Source: Costus lasius (Eukaryota > Streptophyta > Magnoliopsida > Zingiberales > Costaceae). From it: 64,000 bases of DNA. Below are positions 55,766 to 64,000 of the stretch, one piece after another. The notes beneath the pieces were generated by a model. It did no database searches. It was not told the DNA's origin and saw nothing but the letters and a program-made list of their open reading frames with translations. How positions within the stretch are numbered: the stretch's first letter is position 1; every line of letters starts with the position of its first letter. A program made the position numbers and the translations under genes. The stretch covers positions 83,798,665 to 83,862,664 of the forward strand of contig CM050453.2 in assembly GCA_027563935.2 (NCBI GenBank), read 5' to 3'.

Positions 55766-55959
55766 CCTTAGTTTTGTTAATATCAAAATAGTTGTTAGTA
55801 TTGCTAGACTAAGTTTTATTTGTTTTAGATTTAACTTTGTTTTCTGTTTTTGCAGGTTTTGGATTTTCACAGTTGTGACAGAACTGTGATTTCTGAAATT
55901 TGTTAATATTACTTGTGTTTTATATTTTTTTATCTTTTTATATATTTTGATAAAAAAAA

Positions 55960-56400
55960 TTAATTGATTGGTGTTGGATAATCTTTCTGTTCTTGATAGA
56001 TTTGAAGACATGTCTTTTAATCACAACTCATGGGCAACTGAAAGAGGTGAGGTTTACATGCCATAAGGTAAGTATGAAGATGATTCCTTGTGCACTCTTG
56101 CAGATAAATTGAAATTACACTCTTATATGCACACTATTAGGACATCTTATTCTTCTATTAGATGTGATATTTATGGATGTTTTGATCATTATACTTCTGA
56201 TTTCCAATTTTTAACTCCTTCAAATCATGTTTCTGAACCATACTTTGAGGATACTGAGAAATCTAGGTTAAATTCCATGCTTGAAAAATTCATGACAAAT
56301 CAAAATCAAATCATGAGAAATCGGAGTAAGGAAATTGAAGATCTTAAAGGGAAAATTAGTGAGCTTGCTTCTTAAGTAGTTTCTTTAACAGCTCATAAGA
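55960..56400 (+). pseudogene. Gag fragment of B' (knuckle region)
   Basis: SFNHNSWATERGEVYMP matches MALNHNQWTTERGVLYRP of element B gag, so the N-terminal capsid half of gag is absent. The knuckle reads C-D-I-Y-GCFD-H-YTSD-F, with two zinc ligands lost. The second copy at 62342 keeps all four. The region is helical and Lys/Glu-rich thereafter. A TAA near 56064 and another stop near 56374 break the frame. Confidence 0.72.
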
Positions 56401-57200
56401 AAATTTTAGAAACCCAGATAGCACAACATGACTGTTTATTTGAGTTTGATTTAGAAATTGAAGAAATTGATTTAGAAAATTCTCCCTCTGATTATGATTG
56501 TTTTGAGATTGAGCCATACGTGAACATTAATGAATTTCACTCTGATTTTGATAATTGTAAAATTGATTCATCTGATAATTTATTTGTGGAAAAGCTTGAG
56601 GAAATTGATTTTGTCAAATCTCCTTTTGATTCTAGTGATAATTATGAAATTGATTCTTTTGATGATATATTATTTGTGGTTAAATCTGATGAAAGATATG
56701 AGGGGACTGATTTAGAAAAATCTTACTCTGATTTTGTTAGTAATTTTGAAATTGATGAAGTGCATGATGAACTTGAAAAGGATTTGAATATTTTGAACAT
56801 TGATGAATCTCACTCTGATGTTTTGCCCATGTCTACTATTCAATCTTCTGATTTATTTGAAAAATTATGCTTTGTTGAAGAATCTAATGTGAGACAGAAA
56901 GACTATTTTCATGATTCAATACTTGAATCTTTTGATGGAAGTCCTACTCTTATTGCAATTGAAAATATAATTTTGAAGAAAGGACTAATGATTTTACTTT
57001 TTGATAAATATAGGAAGATTATTGAATATCCTTGGAGTGGAATTAAAAATTTTGATTTCTGCATATTTAAGAAAGCCACGGTGATTGTGATTTATATGAA
57101 ATTTTGGATGTTTGGATTAGTGGCTAAACTTTTTGGACAAAGGAAATGCAGAAAATTACATGCTATTTACTATGGTACCGATCCACCTACTTCGCCATAA
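56401..57200 (+). CDS. Acidic ORF of B', about 226 aa open
   Basis: The frame 56520-57200 encodes a very acidic, Ser-rich protein with imperfect internal repeats (SDNLFVEKLEEIDF, DDILFVVKSDERYE). It ends with a hydrophobic and basic tail (IVIYMKFWMFGLVAKLFGQRKCRK). In-frame sequence from about 56400 suggests it was once continuous with gag. It occupies the place of protease, RT and integrase in the full elements. The function is unknown. Element D has a shorter acidic ORF in the same place. Confidence 0.5.
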
Positions 57201-57720
57201 TATTCGAGTTTTGGTTAAGCTATAGACCTAAAAATTATCGCTTCTTGGGAGGCAACCCAAGCACTCTAACTTTGCTTAGTTTCTTTTATTTTAGTTTATT
57301 TTTAGAATTAATTGTTCTTCTCTTTTTGCAAGGAAAATTAAACTTTACGCAAAATACGGCACTGCCGCAATCTTTTTCACGGGCCGTAATTTGGGTTGAT
57401 TTCTTTCCCAAGAGTTAACTGATTTTTACGGCATTACCGTAAGCAATTTTATGGTACCGTAATTTCTGACTATTTTCGACTTCACGTGCCGTAATTTTGA
57501 GTGTTTTATTATCCAAAAGTTTATTGGCTTTTACAGCGGTACCATAATCATTTTCACGGTACCGTATTTTTAGTTCGTTTTTTTACCAAAAGGTTTTGTG
57601 ACTTTTATAGCAGGGCCGTAACCATATTTATGGTGTCGTAATTCCATCATGTTTCTGACCCGAGACTTTTGCGTAAATTACGGCACTGCCGTAAGGAATT
57701 TCACGCCCGTAATTTCAAAT
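57201..57720 (+). repeat. Post-pol hairpin and palindrome array of B'
   Basis: The hairpin CTTGGGAGGCAACCCAAG is at 57244-57261 although no pol precedes it. Dyads follow at 57350-57715 with the same words as in the LTR (GGCACTGCC, GGTACCGTAA). Confidence 0.8.
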
Positions 57721-60099
57721 CTGCATTCTGCTTATCTGATTATGTGTTTTCTCGCAGTAATTTTAAGAAACTAGGGTAGCAAAATTTTTTATCTTTAGCA
57801 CAAACATGAAGTACTCATCTTTTTCTATTATTTGGATATTTTTATTAAATTTTAAAGTCCATGGATCATCCTATAACACATAGCATCTTTTGGTAAATGA
57901 TTAATTTCTGCAGCAGTTTTTCTTGACTAATCTGATTAGCACTTTTGCTGCAAGTTTTTAAGATGCTTTAATAAGTTGAAACCATGATCTTTCACATGAA
58001 ATAGGAAGAACATGTTTCATTCTATCTCTTGGATTTGTTGTTTTCATGAAAATATTTTCTGATGATTCTAGGAAGCATGGGTACTTTTGATAACTGATTA
58101 ACTTCTGTGCAGTTTTTAATTTTGTAATCTGATTAGCCCTTTTGTTGTTAATACCCTAAATTCCTAACAGATTTTGATCCTTTAATTTTTCATACACCCT
58201 GAAAGAACAAGTTTTATTCTACTACATGGTTTTGTCTATTTTCTTTTTGGATCATTAAATCTTATTCTTGGGTATAGCTACTTTTCATAACTGAATCAAT
58301 AGGCTGCACTGCTTTCCATCAACATTAGCAGCTCCTTGTCTTCAAATTGCCACCAGAAGTTGCAGCCCAGCCACCACCTCTGCCGCTAGCACTCTGATTT
58401 CATCCAGCTAGCATTTTTTGCTTCCAGCTGCCATCAGCCTCTATTCTAGTCTCTACATCATCAGCTGTCTATAGCTTCTTCTCCAGATTCACAGCGCCTC
58501 TGATCACCACCACTATATCTGCCTCTAACGCCACTGTTCCCAGCCGTCGACACTAGATTCCACCACCAGCAGATTCTTACTTCTTCTGCTGCTTCTGTTT
58601 CCATTGATTTTATTTATTTTTACAGCAGGATCTTCATTTAGTGACTCTGACTTTTTTTCAGCTATGTGGCATCATCGCCCTCCAACCGACGACTTCGCCT
58701 CCAAGACTGTAGTCTCCAGCAGGCCACTGAAGACTACTCATCATCACTCTACTGTTGGCACCATCATTTATTCCACATCAGCTCTTTCCACCGGCACCTT
58801 CCTTGAACCATTGATGACATCTCTGATTTTCCTTTGAGAAAAATATTTTCTATCATTTATTTTTAAAGCAAGAGACTATTTTTGGTCTGAGCCCTATGTA
58901 CCTTAAATTGTGCAGGTAAAATTTTTAGAAGGCGCATCTTTGGACCTAGCCACATCTGCCCCAATGCTACACCTCTGACAATGATCGAGCTTGCTATATA
59001 GTTTTGTGAGTATTGTTTGCACTTTCTAGTGATCTTATTCGATATGATTATATGGTGTTGCTAATTGATTTGTTTTGCTATTTGCTATGATTGTATCACT
59101 TCTGAGATTTGTATTCAATGTCATGTCTTGAATATATTATTTTACACTTTTGATCATGATTGTATGAGTTTCATGCTTCACACCTTTTGCATTGATTTCG
59201 GCATTTTTGATGTTTAAAATTTTTATGACTTGAATCTATGTGATGAGAGGTGTGTGAATTTTTCTATGTTTATGCACGTCAATACCTGTGAATGGAGATA
59301 TTCCTATTGTGTTGAATGTATTTCTTCAATATATATCTACTTATTGAAATCCTTCATTGATTGATGCATAAGGTTTTGTGTAGGTATGTTGTTTGATGAA
59401 TGCATTCTAAGCGTGAAACATCTTTTTTAAATAAAATGAGCATATGAGTGTAATTTTTGAATTGATGTCAATTGATTAACCTAGTTGATGTTTAGTTTAT
59501 CTTACTATTTGAGTGGAAGAAAGAGTCTAAGATCCAAAAAGAGAGAGAGACCCCTACTTGGCACTGTGTAAAATTGACAGTGGTACCAAAGATATAGGTT
59601 GCAGTATGGAAAAATAAAAAAAAAGGAGAGAAAAAGAAAATGACTCCTCTACTTGGCACTATGTAAAATTGACAATGGTACCGAAGATAAGAGTTGAAGT
59701 CCCAATAAAAAGCGTGTATCCATGTGGGTACATGCCATCCAAAAAGAATAAAAAGAAAATTGAAGAAAAGGAAAATTTTGAGTGGAAAAAGATTTTGGAT
59801 ATCCTATTCCTGTAAACAACGGTATGATAGATTTAAACTGAAACTTGGGTGAATTCATGAGATTAAGATCTGTTTATTATGCAAGTTGCAAAATTTTATT
59901 TGATGAAAGTTGTGAATCTTAAAGATTAAATTCAGATGACGATGTATTTATCTAAAATTCTGTGTAGCACTTGGTGGAATATTTCATGAGTGATTATATT
60001 TTAGAAATTTATTTTTCATAAAAGAGCATATTTTTCATACTTAGCATTGTTCTTTATTTTATTTGCTTGAGGACAAGCAAAGTTTGAGCTTTATGTGTT
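57721..60099 (+). repeat. Long spacer, module repeats and PPT region of B'
   Basis: No domain is recognised. 58300-58860 is CT-rich, unlike its surroundings, and includes a short ORF at 58604-58837. The GGCACT/GGTACC module occurs at about 59556-59595 and 59645-59690. TTGCTTGAGGACAAGCAAAG lies near 60063-60082 before a degenerate polypurine tract and the second LTR. Confidence 0.65.
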
Positions 60100-61965
60100 T
60101 GATGACACCAAAATTTATTGTATATTTTGTGTCATTTCATTGCTCTTTTGTGTCATATTTATACTACTTTGCTTATTTTCATGCCCTTTTTATCAAATAT
60201 TGCAGAATCTACTTCTTTTCTGGTTTTTCATGATTTTCACGTAAAAAAGGACCTATTTTTAATGGATTTTGGAGGATTTGAGCACACCAATGGATTCCAG
60301 ACGTCGAGACAAAGCTGCCAGTCAATTTTCATGCAAATCAAAGCTTTAGACGAAATTACGACAGGGCCGTAATTTATATTATGGTACCATAATTTTGAGT
60401 ACTGCAATAATAACGGACCACTGCCGTAATTTGGGACAGTTTTCATATAGAAAGTTTTGCAAAAATTATGGCACTGCTGTAATCATTTCCACGATACCGT
60501 ATTTTGAAGTGATTTTCGACCCGAGAGATTTGGAGAAAATATGGTACGACCGTAAAGAATTTCACGGTACTGTAATTCTGGTCGAATCCTGTACATAAGA
60601 CTTTAAGGAAAATACAGCACTGCCATAACCATTTCCACGGCCGTAATTCTATTCCTGGCACGCGATTTTCATGATCAAATTGAAGTCCAATTTTTGCACG
60701 ATCGATTGCGGACGATCCAGACCCTTAAATTCAAAGCCGTAAGAAGGAGAAAGAGAGCCTCCGAGGAGGAGAACACGCCGAGGGCGAAAGCCCTAATTTT
60801 CTTCCACTATCGAGGGAGAAATCAAGTTTTTCACCGCCGCCCTAGGTTTCACCATCGGAAAGCGTACAACGCATCTCCGACCATGAAATTTGAAGGGAAG
60901 CTTCGCTTAAAGGAGGAGACGATACCCCAGAAGTTTCAGAGAGAAAGGATCTCGATCGGACGAGAAATCAACGAAAGAATGGGCGTTGGCACTGTTCACC
61001 GCGATTCTTGGAGCAAATTACAGCTGTAATTTCTATTACAGCGTGCTATAAAGTTGTTTTCCCCTTTTCTCTTCGATTTCTGATCTTCTGAAATTATGAT
61101 TTATTGTAACTCTTTTTCCATGCTAGCTTAAACCTTTTATGGGACATGGGGGAATAATTCCTTTTGATTTCTTAATGACTAGATGATTTTTCCATTATTT
61201 CGTCAATATAATTTTGTTGTGATAATTTTACTTATGTGACAATTGTCTATAATTCTCCATAGTTTTCTTATTATCATTCATGTTTTAGAGTTTTCGCAAT
61301 ATGGACTGAAAGGTGATTTGCTTGATAACTTGGAATCCTAAAATTGAATATTAGGAACTCACCATAAGAAATTAGGTTAGTTCTTATTTCTTGATTTTAG
61401 AAGAATAATTGTCATGTTTAATAATTTGAATCTAGGATTGAGTTATTTTGTTAAACGTGAAGATCTTGTGCGAAAGTAAAGATCGGAATGTTGGAGAACC
61501 ATAAGTAGAACCTGTGTTGAGACTCGGATGCACGAAAGTGATTCTTAAGATTCCACTTGAGATAATCAACTTAGAATTCGGATGCACGAAAGTGATCCTT
61601 GAGTTCTTTGATTGATGATTTACTTATTTTCAACATGGGATAGATCTTGCGCGAAAGCGAGGATCGGTCCCCTGTATGATTGTCTACACGAAAGTGAGAC
61701 AATCCTTTTATGAAGTAAATTATATCTTTATCATGATGAAATTAGACTGACGAACATCTTTTCTTGTCTAGTCATGGAAATTAAAGTGAGTGAAACCCTT
61801 GTCCCAGTTTCTCTCTGATTTCATGTTCTTTCTATCATTTACTTGCATTATAATCGATTGCTTAGCTAGTAAGAATACAACTAATTGGTACTTAACACGT
61901 AGGTCTCTATGGGTTCGATATCTTAATTATTACTTCTAGTATCCGTGCACTTGCGGATAACAACA
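60100..61965 (+). repeat. Second LTR of B'
   Basis: TGATGACACCAAAATTTATTG to GGATAACAACA is 1866 bp, closely similar to 53876-55742. The dyad array is at about 60355-60655. The hairpin at 61023-61042 is reduced to 8-bp arms. It is followed by a PBS rather than by flanking DNA. Confidence 0.9.
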
Positions 61966-61971
61966 AGTTTT

Positions 61972-61989
61972 TGGCGCCGTTGCCAGGGA
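61972..61989 (+). promoter_or_regulatory. Primer-binding site after the second B' LTR
   Basis: TGGCGCCGTTGCCAGGGA shows that internal sequence restarts after this LTR. Confidence 0.85.
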
Positions 61990-62149
61990 ACTTAGTTTTG
62001 TTAATATCAAAATAGTTGTTAGTATTGCTAGACTAAGTTTTATTTGTTTTAGATTTAACTTTATTTTCATAGTTGTAACAGAACTGTGATTTCTGAAATT
62101 TGTGAATATTACTTGTGTTTTATATTTTCTATCTTTTTATATATTTTGA

Positions 62150-62743
62150 TAAAAAAAATTAATTGGTTGGCGTTGGATAATCTTTCTGTTCTTGATAGAT
62201 TTGAAGATATGTCTTTTAATCACAACTCGTGGGCAACTGAAAGAGGTGAGGTTTACATATCATAGGGTAAGTATGAAGATGATTCCTTGTGCACTCTTGC
62301 AGATAAATTGAAATTACACTCTTATATGTACCCTGTTAGGACATCTTATTCTTCTATTAGATGTGATATTTGTGGATGTTTTGATCATTATACTTCTGAT
62401 TGCCAATTTTTAACTCCTTCAAATCATGTTTCTGAACCATACTTTGAGAATACTGAGAAATCTAGGTCAAATTCCATGCTTAAAAAATTCATGACAAATC
62501 AAAATCAAATCATGACAAATCGAAGTAAGGAAATTGAAGATCTTAAAGGGATAATTAGTGAGCTTGCTTCTCAAGTAGTTTCTTTAACAACTCATAAGAA
62601 AATTTTAGTAACCTAGATAGCACAACATCATTGTTTATTTGAGTTTGATTTGGAAACTGAAGAAATTGATTTAGAAAATTCCCCCTCTGATTATGATTGT
62701 TTTGAAATTGAGCCTTATGTGAACATTAATGAATTTCACTCTG
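62150..62743 (+). pseudogene. Second gag fragment of B', intact knuckle
   Basis: This stretch repeats 55960-56570. The knuckle at about 62342-62405 has all four ligands (C-D-I-C-GCFD-H-YTSD-C), unlike the first copy. A TAG near 62265 and another near 62614 interrupt the frame. The acidic ORF then begins but is cut at the inverted junction near 62743. Confidence 0.75.
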
Positions 62744-64000
62744 ATTGAGCCTTATGGGAATCCAAAAATATGACCAAGCTGGTCCAAAGTAAGTACATGC
62801 TCCCGGTTCCACAACCGGAACGACATCCTCCCTGGATCTCTGTCATCATGGTTCCTCAGTGTAACCTGGACAGAGCTGAAGAACTCCAACGTGAGCTGAA
62901 CGTAAGTGGGGTGCCTATGATGATAAAAATCCTGCCACCCTATGTTCGCGAACATCCACTGGACATCATCGAACAATCCTAGGGACTGCAGTGTCTGATC
63001 ATCCTAATATCTTGTGCTAAGCACTCCCCGAGTGGACATAGCACGGTATCTCCGCTCCTGCTCCCTACCCCTATGTCTGATCTATCATGGGTAAGTAGTG
63101 AGTGCAAGGGGTGTTGATCGTGCATGTCTCCTCTCTGGTATCTCTAGCTCTGGCATAGCTGGAGACGGCTCAGAAGATGAAGGCTCTGGGGATGCAGTTG
63201 GTGAATGCTGTGAGGATGGCTCTGGTGAGGGCAAATGAATCTCAGGCGATGGTACCGGTGATGCTGATGCTAGTACTGATGGTGGTGCTGGCTGAGCATC
63301 TGTAGACGACTCATGTGCAACCGATGGGGAAGAAGTGTGGAGCTCGGGTATGTCTACAGATATCTCAGGTAAATCAGCAAATATCTCAGGAGATCCCTCC
63401 TCCTAATTTGGCAACACAGGTGTACTACCCTCAGGGACAGGCAGATCCCCCTGGTCCGAGGAGGGTGATGGAATCTCTGGAGTCATAACGTTGTCACCTG
63501 GAGTATCGAATGGGACTGCAAAGTCTAGCAGATCAGCAGGAAGCACGGGCGTGGCAGACTCCTCAACATCCATCGGAGTGGTATCAGCTACTATCGGTGC
63601 TGGCGCTGGGGGTGCTACGGATATCTCAGCTGTCTCTACAACTGGTCATAAGGGTCTGGCAACTCTCCTCCCCCGCGTAGTCATGCCTCGTGCGGTACGC
63701 TTCCTAGCATACCGTCTAGCGATCCTCTGATCACGGCTCTCTGGCCTATCTGCAGGCCTCTCTGATATAATCTCTAATTCTGGGGAGCTGACTGGCTTAG
63801 GCACTGCCGCCTGTGATACACTGGGTACCGTGGATGTGCTAGGAGCTGGGGACGTGCTCTCAGTGCCAATCTCGTCAGAGACACTAGGATACTCCCATGG
63901 TGTATCGGAGGAAGGATATAAGTCAAACGATATCGGAGACTCCACTGCTAACATCTGATGTAGCTCAAACCTCTCTGGGAGTACTCCATGGACCATCCTA
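62744..64000 (-). pseudogene. Athila ORF1/env-like protein, minus strand, partial
   Basis: Read on the minus strand from the window edge, this begins VHGVLPERFELHQMLA (63996), then runs through a basic stretch (RIARRYARKRTARGMTTRGRR) and a long Pro/Ser/Glu-rich region. The conserved core follows: GLFDDVQWMFANIGWQDFYH, HPTYVQLTLEFFSS, RMSFRLWNREHVLTLDQLGHIFGFP. One frame holds throughout, with stops near 63646, 63403, 63090 and 63018. The core matches elements A (9425-9660) and B (48400-48640). It is truncated at 62744, and the N-terminus lies to the right of the window. Confidence 0.75.

Larger units (their letters stand above)
53876..62743 (+). mobile_element. Pol-less family-B derivative B' in LTR-int-LTR-int order
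   Basis: LTR (53876-55742), internal region (55743-60099), LTR (60100-61965) and a second partial internal region (61966-62743) follow one another with a period of 6224 bp. The internal region has a PBS, a gag fragment with knuckle, an acidic ORF, the post-pol hairpin, dyads, a long spacer, the GGCACT/GGTACC module and a polypurine region. No protease, RT, RNase H or integrase is present. The two LTRs differ in length by one base. The second internal region ends at an inverted junction. Confidence 0.85.

Overview
This window is a retrotransposon nest from a plant nuclear genome, very probably a flowering plant with a large genome. The species cannot be told from the sequence. No intact host gene, tRNA, rRNA or prokaryotic feature was recognised. 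The evidence for a plant is the presence of Athila-type Ty3/gypsy elements with primer-binding sites matching the 3' end of plant tRNA-Asp, Athila ORF1/env-like domains downstream of pol, a Ty1/copia element, a plant L1 LINE (DUF4283 ORF1; EN-RT-zf-RVT ORF2) and a gypsy element primed by initiator tRNA-Met.

Layout. 1-1301 is the outer part of a family-B Athila LTR in minus orientation, sitting in the 5' LTR of Athila element A (1302-17870, plus). Element A holds gag, protease, RT, RNase H, integrase, an env-like ORF and a 3' LTR, all decayed. A 5'-truncated copia element (10529-15464) interrupts it after the env-like ORF and is flanked by GTCTT. 17871-19560 is a non-TE-like segment with a decayed methyltransferase-like fragment and one small minus-strand ORF. 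19561-23587 is the 3' part of a pol-less Athila relative (D). A 9-bp gap separates it from an oppositely oriented C-family 3' LTR and internal fragment (C', 23597 to about 26075). A nearly full-length LINE (26887-33042, minus) has a 16-bp target duplication and sits in AT-rich DNA of unknown nature. A solo LTR (E, 34309-35746, TSD GTCAA) follows, then the 5' part of a tRNA-iMet-primed gypsy element (F) whose gag zinc knuckle is cut by Athila element B.

Element B (37880-48902 visible) has a 5' LTR, gag, pro, RT, RNase H, integrase and an env-like ORF. Its integrase is split by a solo copia LTR (44982-46918, TSD ATTTC), and its env-like ORF is split by minus-strand element C (48903-53870). The LTR of C is itself split by a collapsed family-B element, B'' (49491-51549, TSD AGTAT). 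Next comes B' (53876-62743), a pol-less B-family derivative in LTR-internal-LTR-internal order. It ends at an inverted junction with a minus-strand Athila env-like ORF (62744-64000).

How the parts relate. Coding regions are inactivated mostly by stops that C-to-T transitions could explain, plus frameshifts. What recurs across copies is cis structure: alternating palindromes in LTRs and between pol and env, an LTR hairpin whose two arms change together, a hairpin just after pol that survives in elements that lost pol, and a GGCACT/GGTACC module before the polypurine tract. These non-coding structures are the strongest candidates for undescribed biology here. All family assignments come from reading motifs by eye, without database searches.
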